In this document: positions 23,542-35,709 of the stretch, one piece after another
How positions within the stretch are numbered: position 1 is the stretch's first letter
Layout: each line of letters begins with the position of its first letter
NCBI GenBank assembly: GCA_011634665.1
Contig: WAEK01000007.1
Span: 2,390,501-2,454,500 of the forward strand
DNA from: Mortierella sp. BCC40632
Taxonomy: Eukaryota; Mortierellomycota; Mortierellomycetes; Mortierellales; Mortierellaceae
Direction: 5' to 3'
Length of the DNA: 64,000 nt
Translations under genes and position numbers: made by a program
The notes under the pieces: generated by a model
Told to the model about the DNA's origin: nothing
Databases searched by the model: none
The model's input: the letters and a program-made list of their open reading frames with translations, nothing else

Positions 23542-25776
23542 AGCCATGGCTAGTTGTAGACTATCCCAGGAAAAGACAAGAGCAGACCCGGGAATAGTCT
23601 ATTCTGCGCTGGCATTTACCAGGGAGAAGAGGGTTGACCTGAATGCCTCGCACCGTGGCAGGGGTAGACAGTTCTGTAGTCCATCGGGCTAATGGAGAGT
23701 TGGTAGAGAGAGAGAGAGACACACACGGCGGAAAGAAGGGGGATGTTCCTTCTATGCCTCTGCAACAATTAATCAGGGCAGCGTTAAGGTTGGCGCTTAA
23801 TTTGCGAGAGAACGAGTGGGACCCCATTGGGCAGAAACACATGTGCGAATTTGCCTCGGGTAATGTCCCACTCACAAAAGCCATGTCCAAATTCAGAGAG
23901 AAGGGTAAACCGCAAATAAGTGCTCTCTTGCACTGCTCTCTCTCTTTCTTTCTCTCTCCTCCTCTCTTTCTCTCTTTCTCTTTCTCTCTTTCTCTTTTGG
24001 AGGAGAGTAAGAGGGGTAAAGAAATCCACCCACCGAGCATTACCAGTCATCGCACCGAGGCAAAAGAGAGAAAGAGAAATGGGGAGAGATGGCTGTCCCT
24101 GGCAAAGTAGAATGGACGATAGTTTAAAAAAAATAAGAAATAGGGGAGAATTCAGGGAACAGCCCAGATTGCGTAGAAGTGCAAATGGCAAAGCAGAGAT
24201 ACACACACATACAAGAGAGAAAGGAGGAGCCCTTTTTCTTTGTGCCCAAATCCAAATCGAGGGAAGAGACTCTATTTTTGCGCCCGGCGGGAGGAGAGGA
24301 GTCAAGCTGGACGGCACGAGTCTTTCTTTTTTGAGCGGTCCAGCGATCCAAATGGACTGTCGGTTACCACTGCGAGCCCGTTTTGTGCCCTGCTGGACAG
24401 AGCAGACAACCATCTACATGTACTCTCTCCTTCTCGCCTTCTCGCTTTCTCTCACTCTCTCTCACTCTCTCTCACTTTCTCTCTTCCACTCTCTCTTTCC
24501 TTCTCCCATAGTCGAAAGACATACAAATCCCCTTTCATAGGTGCGGGAGGAAGAGCAATCTTCTCTCTAGAAACTGAATGTTGTCCTCAGCCCCATCTTC
24601 CTGCTGTCCTCCCTTTCATCTAGACACACGCCTCACCCAAATCTGCAAAGCAAGGTGAACGTCCCTTGGGCCAGGCTTGTATCACACTCCATCGAGAGCG
24701 GAGGTTCGAGTCAAAGGCGTCTTCCTAGGACAAGTAGCTGAACGCAGGAGGGGTCGAAGGAGCGACTCTGTATTAATAGAATGTTGAACGGTAGAGCTGT
24801 ACTCCCCACACGATACTCTCCTCCTCCCTCCACTCGCCTCCTTCACCACACACTTGTATCTCTTCTCTGTCCATGGCTTACCACACTACACGTCGTGGGA
24901 ATCACCAGTGCCATGCTTCGACTCGATAACACAGAAGTATCGCCACACTCAGGCTCGCCTCGGTTTCGCCGTTCGGGCCCTCCGGAAGGGTGGACCACGT
25001 ATCCCTCGATCCCCTAGCACAGGGAACGCATTTGGTAGAGTGGCGTTCAAGGCACTTCGTTTATTGATAGTCTAGGACGCCTTCTCCGAGGAACTTCAGA
25101 ATCTACCCAAAAAAAAAAAAAAAAAAAAAAAAAAAGCCAACAGAAAAAGTCCAGCATGACGGTATCGCCGCCATTTTAGGACTTATGCACAAAGACAGAG
25201 AAGGCCCATCTCACAAGCCTCGCCGCCGGTAAATGTCTTTTTTTATGGCAGCATGGAATAGAGTGTCAATCTTTTTATCCATGCCCCGGGTGCCTTTGCT
25301 GGTATTTATCTATAACTTGAGAATACCGGTTTCTCCTTTTCAGACTGTGAGAGAAAGAGAAAGAAAGCGAGCAGGTGACATCTTTCCTGACCACTCTCCT
25401 AAGAAATGATTCTTCAAAAGGGGGGAGATAAGTCTACATTGTATCAAGACGCGTCTTGGTTCCTGTAGAAGCGAAGTGCTGCTTTAGTCTTGAGCTAAAA
25501 GTGGGAGTGGGGTGTATGACCGAGCCCTCCTGAAGGCACTGTAGGAACGAACAATACCTAATCTCGATCAACGACACACTCATCATCCCATTGCAGCTTT
25601 CGAAATCCGATGAACCAATCCATTAAGGGGTCTTGAGCATTGAAGACGAAGGCAGTGCCTGAGTCCTGAGGCAGGAGTCAGCCTTGATTCCAGGGAATCT
25701 GTCCATTCAAGAACTACAGCAGCGGGCAAAGAAAGAAAGGGAGCTATCAAGTGAGAGAGATTGACCAACACAAGCC
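23047..25776. other. 2.7 kb divergent intergenic region, chitin deacetylase / MED18
   Basis: Contains a TATA-like A/T patch about 240 bp upstream of the deacetylase ATG, a (GA)n run (23501-23537), CT blocks at 23935-24000 and 24420-24510, and a run of 28 A near 25110. Short open frames exist but translate repeats or show no family resemblance. A GGTTCGAGTC string at 24701 resembles a tRNA T-loop, but no matching acceptor or anticodon arms were found. Confidence 0.55.
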
Positions 25777-27363
25777 ATGTCAGTACCAGGATCCACATCT
25801 GTAGGCGCGTCGTTCGAATGCAGCCTTCTCGGCACCGTTCACCCAGGCCAGTTCCGGCACTTGTATGATCGACTCCTTGGCATTTGTGAACACGCCGCCC
25901 ATGCCAAGATGTTTGAGCATGAGCTTCTCTTCACACCCGCAAGTAAGACCTCCCCCTCCACCACTTTGACAAAGACCAAAGGAGTAGCCCCAACAGGAAG
26001 AGGTGCCTCTATCACGAACAGCATCCCAATCCTTTTGAACTGGTCAGTCGTTTAAAACCTTCTTCTTTTTGTGCTGTGACCCCTCACGGATCCAACCAGT
26101 CCAGAGACCTGCATACGCCGCAAGGAATGACGAGGTCCATCTCCGTCTACGTGTCAAGCTAACGATGCTCGCCCAAGCAGACCAAGAGGACCCACAGCAA
26201 CAGCACGATTCAATTCTGGAGAGTGCTAGGAAGCGTCTCAAGGGGGAGGACAAGTCATCGAATCCAGACCAACTTATGGATATCATGAACGGATCAAAAT
26301 CAGATACCACAACAATGATGAGTAGTGGGGACACGGAAATGAAGGAACCTTCATCCATCGCCGCCAATGTCGGTCAAGAGGACAGTGATCCACTTGTTTC
26401 CACATCCTTATCAGAAACAATGACAAGCGCTGACCTGACCAAGATGAACGACCCGTCACTACAGCCACAGGAAGATGACGCAGCAAGACGACATGTCCGA
26501 CCCAGGAATCTATTTGTGTCTCGACAATACCAATTATGTCAGTATGGACACCCAGAACCTGGAAGAAATGTTGTTGTCCGATCTGCCATTTTAGTCAAGA
26601 TTCATGGTGACGCCCTCAGCTTCCTGTCCTTACTCGGATACGGGTAACGTTATCTTTCTTCTTCTTCTTCTTCTTCTTCTCCTTTGGTTTGTTTGCTTCT
26701 GCAGAAACTCCCTTTGGCCAGTATCTTGTGAGGCTTTATTGCCGAGTCGGAGACTAACTGTCCGCCATCCCCTCTCCCATCTTCTCCCTGGTATTATTTT
26801 TATCGTGCAATGGAATCGCTTCCTCTTTTTTGCGCCACATTGATATACATGCGCGAGGGAACAAAAATAATAATAATACTGAATTGAATATCTCTAGGAT
26901 GGAAGAGGAATACGTTCGAAGGGGATACAGTTTTATGTACAACAATGTTTGCCGGATATCTGTCTTTCGCAAATACAAGGTACCAAAACGGTCTCTCTCT
27001 CTCTCTTTTTTTTTTTTTTTTTTTCGAAATTCCACGAAGAGTATTCACGAGAATCCTGTCCTTTCATAGGGGAAAAAAAAACCTATTGCTGGTCACTTTC
27101 TCCTCTTTCAGCCCTTCTTTGCCCAGAAATAATAACAGTATGTCTTTCTCTCTCTCTCTCTCCATCCTCACGCTTACTCTTAGCTCTCGAGACAGCATGA
27201 TCCATTTTCTGCTATTGTGTCCGAGAATGAGACTATCAATAGCCCCGACTCTCCTTGGATGGTCGAGATTGCCTCTTGCTTCGTCTCACAAGAGAACGTC
27301 AACTCAATGTCGGAGGAAATTAATGCGGTCAGGAACCTACTCACAGGATCCGTGGTCTTTTAG
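25777..27363 (+). CDS. MED18: Mediator complex subunit 18
   Basis: Four exons: 25777-25942, 26100-26643, 26898-26979 and 27184-27363, 323 residues. MED18 belongs to the Mediator head module and links RNA polymerase II to transcription factors. Family features are an N-terminal strand and helix (ECSLLGTV, then HLYDRLLGICE and FEHELLF), a disordered acidic Gln/Ser/Thr insert, the block YQLCQYGHPEPGR, the helix LSFLSLLGY, EEEYVRRGYSFMYNNVCRI, and a C-terminal strand-helix pair (WMVEIASCFVSQENV, then a helix ending in LL). It is longer than human MED18 (208 residues) because of the insert around residues 80-150. Joins are in phase (A plus TC; GG plus G; phase 0). Intron 1 is the least certain, since the surrounding sequence is partly open. 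Convergent with the Sel1-repeat gene, with stops 214 bp apart. Confidence 0.9.
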
Positions 27364-27577
27364 AAACACTCATTCTCTTGCTCTTTCTCACGACCTTTTC
27401 TACCGAAAATTATACATGGCTGCAATCGAATGCATATCATTTCCCTTTGGTGAAAAAGAACACGAGAAGGGAGGAGGGAAGGACTAGCAATCATCTTTAT
27501 TCTAGAATGGCAAAGAGACGGATAAAAAGAAGAAAAAAGTGCTACATGTCGATCAATGTTTCACAATAGTAGTTGTT

Positions 27578-29822
27578 TTACATGATAGTGCACATGCGTC
27601 CATCCTTTGCTCCCTTTCCTTTCCGCATCGCCTCTTCGACCTTGCCCTTGAGTCGCTTGCCTTCTATTCCCAACTCCCCAGGTCTCCGACTCGCCAATGT
27701 GAACCATTTCTGAGCATGCAATAAATCCTTTTTGGAAGGATCCCAGACATGCTTGGTCGCTGTCGGGTGATCTCCAGAAGACGTCTCAGACCCAGGGAAG
27801 GCCTGTTCTTGTGGTACTTCATCCTGAAAGAAATATGCGCCAAGACTCAACTGAGCCAATCCAAATCCTTGTTGAGCCGACATTTTCCAGTACTCGACCG
27901 CTAGAGCCTCGTTCTTGGGAACTCCCATCCCCACAAAATAGGCTCGACCTACATTATATTGAGCTTCGGGCAGTCCTTTGGAGGCAGCCTTTTGAAAGTG
28001 TTGAAACGATTTTTTCAAATCTGGCTTGTTCATCTTGAGTTCCAAGGACCCTAACATAAAATGGGCCTCCGCATGGGTTTTGTCCGTCGCATGTTTACTT
28101 TCGGTTGCGACCTGGAAACATAACTTGGCCTTGGACAGGTTATAGGCAAGTTCACCATTCAAGTACATTCGACCAAGCGCAAGCTGGGCATCAATCATCC
28201 CCATCTGAGCAGCTCGTAAATAATATTTCTCGGCTAGCTCAAAGTTTTTTTCTTCCCGTGCATAGATTCCAGCCATGGCCACCATAGCAGGCGGGAAACT
28301 GCCTGGGTGTTGAAGTCCCTTGTTGTTATTGGTCGCGAGGGCCTCCAAGATAGCACGAGCTTTGACTTTGTCTGCAGGGACACCCTTGGCTCCACGATAG
28401 AGCATCGCCGCATAGGAATAGTTGGAGATTGTATCTCCTTGATCCATAGAGAGTCTGAACAAATTTAATGCCAGAGGCGCGCCCACTATCCAAAGGGTGA
28501 AAAGAAGAGGGAGAGAGAGGTGTTAAATGACCACCTCTTTTCATTCCCCTTTTCCAGTGATACTAGAGATATAAGGAATCGCTCTTGAGCATGTTTACCT
28601 TTGGTGTACTGGAAACACCACTCTCCCAATAATGCTGGGCGGATGCCCTTCTTTTTGCATTCTATGGTATTCCAACCAGAGAACGGAAGGGAAGGGTGAG
28701 ATCAGAGTACTAATTAAAGAAGCGAAAAATGATAACGATACCAAGGCATAAACTGGCCTCGAATAGAATTTTCCTGGCTATAGTTTTGTCTCATACAGAC
28801 CTTTGAGAAGTTCTTGCTCCGCCTTGACACGCTTCGGGTCCTTCTCATCCAAAGGAAGTGCCTCAACAACGGGTGTGACTAACTGGATTATTTCATCTCT
28901 TGTCACTTTTAGGTTCTCAGCAGTCAAGCAGTGCTCCAGCATGCCTTCTGAAGGGACCATATCTAGAAATCCATCAGTAGCGACAACGACAAAGTCGAGC
29001 GGATGTAATTGGTAGCAAAAGAAGCTGCTCCGTCAACAAAATGCTTTTTTTTGATAGATATTCCTTAAATGTGACTCTCGAGATTCGCCGAATAAGGGAC
29101 TTTTCAGTAGCATAAACTAAGGTAGACCGGCAGATAGTCTTTTCCATAAAAGACAAAAAAAAAAAAGTCAACTTACCATGTGCACTCAGTGATTGGAGAT
29201 AGGCAGTGTTGTCCTTCTCCTCCAAGAGCGCCTTTTTATCCTCCAATCCGTCTTTTCTTGAATCTAATACAGCTCGAGACTGGATGTGATCCTTTTCCAT
29301 CGTCTCCTCGAATGCTTGGAACAAGGAACTGACTGCTGGTGTCGCCATGGTTTTGGGGACAGGTACGATCTTTTCTCCATCTCGTCTGTAGACCACCTCG
29401 CCTTCCATCAGCTTTGGTGTTCCTTTAGTAGGACCAGTTGTGCGAGGTGATGAGGAAGTAGCACAGGTCAATGAGGTCGAAAAAGGTCTGGATGCTGGGG
29501 GTGGTGTTGCAAACGTCCTTATTGTGCCTGAAGACAGACCGGGAACCTGGTCGGTGCCCGAAACCAAGCTCGTGGCTCGGAAGCCATGGTTGTGCACAAT
29601 GGTCGATGAAGCAGTGGTGGTGGCCGTTGAAGGAGACGCAAAAATGACATGAGTGCCTGGCCGAGCACGGCGATAATGTCTTCTTAAAGCAGGGCCTGAG
29701 GAACGCGTCCAAAGTGGGCGTCCATAGCGTGTTGTCGTAGACCGAGCACATGTGTGAGAACTAGTCTTGACATGGCCGATGCCATTCCGGACGGTTGGAC
29801 CAATCGCTACCCCTTGAATCAT
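27578..29822 (-). CDS. Sel1-like repeat protein with C-terminal CaaX-type tetrapeptide
   Basis: Four exons: 29177-29822, 28801-28962, 28599-28661 and 27578-28485, about 592 residues. The second half is a solenoid of Sel1/TPR-like helical repeats (for example YSYAAMLYRG, AMVAMAGIYAREE, AQLALGRMYLNGE, AHFMLGSLEL, AQYNVGRAYFVGMG, AQLSLGAYFF), which usually scaffold protein complexes. The first about 100 residues are rich in Arg, Ser and Thr with few acids, like a mitochondrial targeting region. The last four residues are Cys-Thr-Ile-Met, matching the CaaX consensus for farnesylation; the chitin-synthase activator Chs4/Skt5 is a known Sel1-repeat protein with a CaaX end, but the repeats here are not clearly Skt5. 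The ATG at 29822 is chosen because it begins the basic region; the frame stays open upstream, so a longer form is possible. Phase joins: G plus AT, G plus AA, G plus TG. Confidence 0.85.
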
Positions 29823-31596
29823 TGATCCGATGAAGAGACTCCGAGAAAGTGGGTGAGTAAAGAGCCAGGAAAGATGAATGAGGTTGCCAAGGAAGTGGTG
29901 AATCGCCAGTTGGGCTAACGGATTACAAGTCACGAACACTTCATTCGCATTTAGAAATTTTGACATTAGACTCAGAGGGTTCGGGGACTCAGGAACCTTA
30001 CAAACATTCTTGAGCCAGAAAGTGATACCTTTGGACTGAACGCACGGCAAATAAAGAGTGGTGGGATGCGATCAAAGACACTTGGCACCAGGAGAGTTAA
30101 AACTATTTGCAGTGTCGTTAGTGTCGCTGCAACGTATCACTTGTCACCAGCAGCAGATCTAGGAGACCCCGCTCTCAACAAATATAAAAGACACTAAGCG
30201 TGAATTGATGCATTGAGCACCAGAGAAAGGACTCAATTTTCGCTGTGCGGCACTGGCTCGTGGCTTTTTTTTTTTTTTTTTTTTTTTGCAGGACTGACCT
30301 TTGTGCCATGCTCACGTTGGCAAGAGCCACCAGAGCAATTAGACCCACGCTGCTATTCCGAAGCACAGGATGGCCACAATGAGAACATGGAGCCACATTC
30401 GGTGTCCTCAGCCTCTATACCTTCCCAAGGCGTATTATGCCTACCGCGGTCATTGGTTTGTTAGGTATCCCTTTCCTTTTTCACCTTGACCTTTCTTACG
30501 GTTGCAAACTGGCGCTATTACGAGCAGAGGTGGCGTCATGAAAATCATTACAGATGATATTTCCAAGGGATCTAGGGAGAACCAACCTTCGATTAGACAT
30601 CTCCACAATTCTTCAGCCTACTAGATAATTTACAACATTTCAATTCTACGAACCCTGTTCAAACCCGAAAACGATTTTGATTTTGAGGAGCGATTTTGAT
30701 AGGAGCAGATTGAGTTACGAAATGCTGAGCAGATTCTCTTTCTCTCTATCTATCTCTCTCACTTCTCTCCACTTGGTGGAAGACAGGCACCTCTTCTAGC
30801 TGAGGCATCATAAATCGCATGGCTATTGCTCTTTCATCCAAAAGCATTCTTAAAGAACTAGAAAAGACAGGGGGTGATAGTGTTGCAAATGAGTAAAAGT
30901 GTGATAAGAACTAGCAGCTTTTTTCTTTTTTTTTTTCTTTTCGGCAAACTAACAAATATTGAACTAGAAAGGAATAGAGAGCTGTACGCTCCCTGTTGAG
31001 ATGGCAAGGGCGAGATGTGAGCACAACAATTAAGTGAGTCTTTGTAGCACGACCTCTGGTGAACCGGGGTTCTTTCTATTTGGCCAAAGTGAAGCTGAGT
31101 GCATCTGAGGAAGGAAGGGCACTGGGCGCGTGCCTTGCTTAGCTTCTTGTTTTGGAGAAGCGCAAAACCAAAGGTGGCAATCTTCTACTTTGTGCCAATG
31201 AGCCTGCAAGAAATGCAGAAGATCCCCAACCGATATTTCACCGACAATAATAATAATAAAAAAAACGCCAAATGCCTGGATGCGTACCTCCCTCGTCCTT
31301 CCCTGTCATACCTCACAGTAGTCTGGCAAATCTATCTTCACTTCTTCTCCTCCATCTCTCATCTCATCTCATCTCCTTCTCAACTCTGTTCATCTCATCG
31401 CATTCCGATCAGTCTTTGGTTTCAGGTATTCAAAAAAGTCTTGTGCAGACTAGCCAGTTAGTTACTTTGTTTCTTACACCCCTCTGACGGACACAGACTC
31501 TCTCTTCCTCTCATTCGGATATCCTTTTAACCTACGAGCACTTCTTTTTCATCAACCCACCCTTCTCCAGCACGCAGCACAGATGTCTGACCAACA
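29823..31596. other. divergent intergenic region; start of the duplicated unit
   Basis: Upstream of the Sel1 gene and of kelch copy 1. T and A runs (30266-30287) and AT-rich DNA, no convincing gene. From about 30930 on, the sequence resembles the DNA just 3' of the zinc-finger gene (about 36985 on), and the stretch 31350-31596 closely matches 37360-37576, so this part belongs to the tandem repeat. Confidence 0.6.
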
Positions 31597-34310
31597 ATGA
31601 GATATAGTGCTAAGTCTCTTTACACCCTCTGTTTATTTCTGGTAGCCCTGTCGAGCCTCATCCTATCCACAAATGCTCAGACTGTGAATCCTGGGCCACC
31701 GCCATCGGCTTATTGTAAAAGTGGCTTCAACCGGACGAGTCTATTTATCCAAGATATACCACCCGGATCTAACGCGCTCTACCAGCTCGATCTCAGCGTA
31801 AACTGGACGACAGACAAACCAGTGTGGCGAACTTTGAAATCCCCAGGCCCTGATTTCGATGAAGGCAAATGGATCCTTCTACCTAATAACAAATTCCTTG
31901 TCCTGCGTGGAAGCGCCCTCTACCTAAGTGATGGTTTTGCTTCTTGGACCCAAGTACCAAACAATCTCAATCTTAATGGCGACGAGCAAATGATAGCAGC
32001 ACCCACTGGAGCTGTGTATTTTCTTAGCAGCAAAGGTTCTAAAATGATACTATCTTTGGAAGATCCTTCGCCCATACCAATCCCATACTTTGACTCGCTG
32101 CTTATTGTATGGTCAAATACAATTAACGGAGGAGCATTGGTAGCGACTGTCTTAAATAGTTCTTTCCCGGTTAGCCTTTATATTCCTGAGAAGTTCTCTA
32201 GATTCTTGGGAAAGAACTCGGCATCTGCTTGGGAATGGCAGCCTGTGGTATGTCGTGGAGCCCTCTGCCTTCATCCTGTCTGGTTTTTTTTTTTTTTTTT
32301 TTCACAATTGCAAGTCACTGACAGTCATTACTCTATAGGAATTGGACGCGTATAGCCCTATCCCTAACAGTTGTATGATCAAAGGTACGATATTTTCACT
32401 TCAACTCTAAGAAACAGTGAGTATTCGATGATGGATCCAATGTGTTTTTACTTAACTAAGTCTTCTCGACTTTGACAGGTGTGGAAGGAGATAAGCTCTA
32501 TTATTTTGGTGGAATGCGGACCGCGGGTTCGGTTTCAAGTGGCTTTGTTGAACTGGATATGAAAACAAGAACCAGTAGTGAACTTCCATATGCACCCGAG
32601 GGAAGAACCGATCCCGTGTGTGCAGCTACAAAACATTCCTTTATCGTGTGGGGTGGTAGGTTTAAACACCCGCAATACATGTTAGATTACTACAACTATG
32701 CTTTAGTGCTCGTAATTAACTGCTTCAACGGGTGGATTTACTGTAAGTCTAAGACGCAGAAGGACAACCCCGCACACCGACGTGGAGCTGGCGGATGTGA
32801 CACCAATGGTATTTGACTTTGCAAGCAGAAAGTGGGCAAATAAGTTTGTTGCAGAGTACATTCCACCGCCGCCACTGCCGCCACTGCCGCCACCGCCGCC
32901 TCCTCTGCCTCCTTCAGCTTCAGACCCTTCATCTCCTCCTTCAAATGTTCCAGGTCCAGGAAATAGTACGAATAACAACAATAATAGAAACAAAAAGGGG
33001 AACAACTCACCAGACGATACAGATGATGATCAGCTTAATGTTGCTGCAATTGCTGGAGGGACTGCTGGAGCTGTGGTCTTGGTGGCCACCATTGCTCTCA
33101 TCTTCTTTTTCAGGCGCCATCACAAGAAGGAACGAAAGCACGATGGTCTGGATTACTCGTCGTCTAGAGAGGATACCTCGAAGAGAGATCGTCGACAAGG
33201 ACCACTACCGAGCGACGGAGAGAGAGACCTGAATCGCTGGAACGAATCTCGTTCACTCTTTCACGACGAGATGGAGCCATATCCATCCAACAGTCGATTG
33301 GATCGACACCACCAACAGCGGGATCATCGGGATGGAGAGGACTCACAGCACTGGATCCCAATGGCAGACCGAGACTCTGTTCCGGAACATGAATATTACA
33401 GCCGTAGTTCTAATGGTGGCACAGCCAAGAATGAGATGCAGGGTAGATCTCGAGAGAATAGACGTGGTCCTCAGGCGTGGCGGGACCCATCTCGGGAGCT
33501 TTCGTATAATAGATCTGAGAACCCACGAGGAAGGAACCCCCAACAAGGAGGCCATCAGTATTGGCGGACATCAGGAGTTCAACCAGCTCCAAGGAATCCT
33601 CAGTTTTGTAACTCGTCGTTCTTTCAATCACACGGGACCACTGTTTCTCCACAATCACAGTATGAACCTGTAGCACACCATGATTATCGGATGGAGACCA
33701 CACCCTCTGGCGCCTTCCTTCCTGAAGAACCTCGGTATGTGAACGATCGACCAAGAAGGTAAATTACCGATAGCCCTCACATCCAGCACCCATTACCAAG
33801 CGGTCCGATTACACTTAATACAAGAGAAGGAGACGCTGGTAGAGAACCGAGTTTTACCCTGAGATCATATTTTTAAATTTACAGAAATCTCAGAGGTACA
33901 GAGTTGGTGACCATCTAATAATTACGCACATGGCCTCAACTAAAGACGAGGAGCATTTGAAACAGCTTTGAAGCGAGCAGGCTACATTTGCTCCATATAG
34001 TGTGTATGCTGGACCCAAAACCTTGCCACAGAGAATTGAGAAATCGCTCATAGAGGCCTTCAATCACAAGATTAGTGAGTTCTCATAGAGAACCTCGTCT
34101 GCTGCTTACATTTGTTAAACGGTTGACATTCTTTCCCTGCCACTTCCAACTGCTAGGCACTCTCATAGAAGCATAACAAACAAGCTTTAAGCGCCTGATG
34201 AAGTCGTCCTAGACCTATGGCTACACTCAAACAGATCAAATGATCGAAGAAAGTTGAATGATTTCCGCGACAAACTTAGCATTGTCGTAAATCCAATTCA
34301 TGTTGAGTCT
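30930..34310 (+). repeat. tandem duplication, left copy (kelch 1 with flanks)
   Basis: Left arm of a direct duplication whose right arm is 36985-40320. Similarity starts in the 3' flank of a zinc-finger-like gene end, runs through promoter, kelch gene and about 400 bp downstream (conserved strings such as ggccttcaatcacaagat, tctcatagag and gctgcttacatttgtt). Similarity varies from weak in the ectodomain to nearly identical in the membrane and tail region. Confidence 0.85.
31597..33762 (+). CDS. kelch-like single-pass membrane protein, copy 1 (damaged?)
   Basis: Exons 31597-32247, 32339-32384, 32479-32655 and about 32747-33762. A signal peptide (about 1-28, ending STNAQT) leads a kelch/beta-propeller-like ectodomain with NxS/T sites and blocks such as LYQLDLSVNWTTDKPVW and KLYYFGGM plus FIVWGG. 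A Pro-rich stalk, one transmembrane helix (GGTAGAVVLVATIALIFFF) and a basic polar tail follow. Function unknown; such proteins are often surface sensors or adhesins. Two oddities against copy 2: the place aligned with copy 2's last splice acceptor reads AA instead of AG, so the third intron joins out of frame unless a weak donor (GTTTAA at 32660) is used, and a CAA-to-TAA change at 33760 removes about 33 C-terminal residues. It may be decaying or spliced differently. Confidence 0.8.
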
Positions 34311-35709
34311 GGGGGGAATTATGCTAATGACATCGTTGCAGGGCCTGAGGATTCATGTATTCGAGGTTAGCGATACCATAGTATAAATCACTCCGGTTAT
34401 TACTCTGACCATGCTGGTAGAAACTTGACCAGTTGGATTACTAGTGCTTTACTTGATTGAAATTTTCATGACACGATTCATAGTGTTTATCGGTGCAGAC
34501 AGAATTTCTCAGCACGGATCTAGTCTTTTTTGCTAACACATTCAATTTTCCTACTCTCGGACCCTCGCCTGCACCTTGATTCAGTAGACTAGATTGGTTA
34601 TCCAACTATCTCGATTTGTATTTAGCCTAGACAAGCCGATGTTCTCTACTATAACAGTACATTACTCAGAGGCAGGATACAACCAGCCAGCAAAACTGAC
34701 TGCATTAGCGAGTCCTCATACATTATCTGAATGAAGTCTCGGAGCGCATCCTTCCAAGCTAGCTGGCTTTGTACATCACCAGGGACAGTTCTAGAATGCC
34801 AGAATTACGTTGTTCCACCAGTCAAACTTCAAAAACTAATATTTCCTTTTTTTCATCAACGCAAGCAGACTCGGATAGAGAACATCGTGACTGACAAAGG
34901 TAAATAATCCAATCAACCGTTGGATCAAAGACTTGCAGCGAAGTTCCTCCAAGGCGAATTCCAAAAGGTCAAGTGCTTCTTCCTTCTAGTTCACCTGCGC
35001 CAAGTCGTTCTGCGGGATATTGTTGCTCTCATTAAAACCATCGGGAACCCTCGATGCCAACATCATTTCCACAGGATATTTCATGGGTTTAATTTTATGT
35101 CGTCCTTGTTTGCAAAGCTAAAGATTGCTCTATGTGAAAAGATGTTCCCTGTGAGAATACTCATTTCAAGTAGTCTGGCTGTGAACCCACTTACCATCCA
35201 GCACGGTTTTATCGATATTTGTGAACGCTTTAGAGATGCTTTGAGGTATATCTTCAGCGGCCGAAGCACAATGTGGCTTGACAGGAGCGATTGCTTACGA
35301 GCAAGATCGCCTGAGAGACAACCCAGATGCCGTCGACAACAGATAGTCCACTGTAAACAATGCTATCTAGAGTAATATGGCTAAGCTTCACCAGGCCATC
35401 AGGCAGCTCTTGACTGCCGCATAGGATTTCCAATCTTCAGTAAGTATTGTCGTCACTGCAGCCACGACCATCTTCCTCATTCCCTACTTCTCCAGCCTCT
35501 CTACCTCTAGCTTCTCTATGTCCAGCGTTCCTACCTCGGCTACTCTGCCTACGACTAATTCAACTGTTCCCTTCTCTCTGGTTTGTGACTTGTATCCGTA
35601 TTTTGGATATTGCCCTTGAAGAAGGAAGCGAAAGATCTCCATCTCGAATGGAAACCATCCTAATTCATCCTTCTCAGAATAACACGCCCAGACTCACATT
35701 CACGAAGCA
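33763..35709. other. 1.9 kb between kelch 1 and the zinc-finger gene
   Basis: The first 550 bp still match the 3' flank of kelch copy 2, including its tail codons beyond the premature stop. An open stretch of about 57 codons at 34202-34372 (plus strand) and another of about 150 codons at 34920-35375 have protein-like composition but no recognised family, no good start and no match in copy 2; possibly remnants. From about 35440 a CT-rich leader approaches the zinc-finger ATG. Confidence 0.5.

Noticed and set aside
24620..24780. Possible tRNA (GGTTCGAGTC string)
   Set aside because: No complementary acceptor stem, D-arm or anticodon arm could be folded around it.
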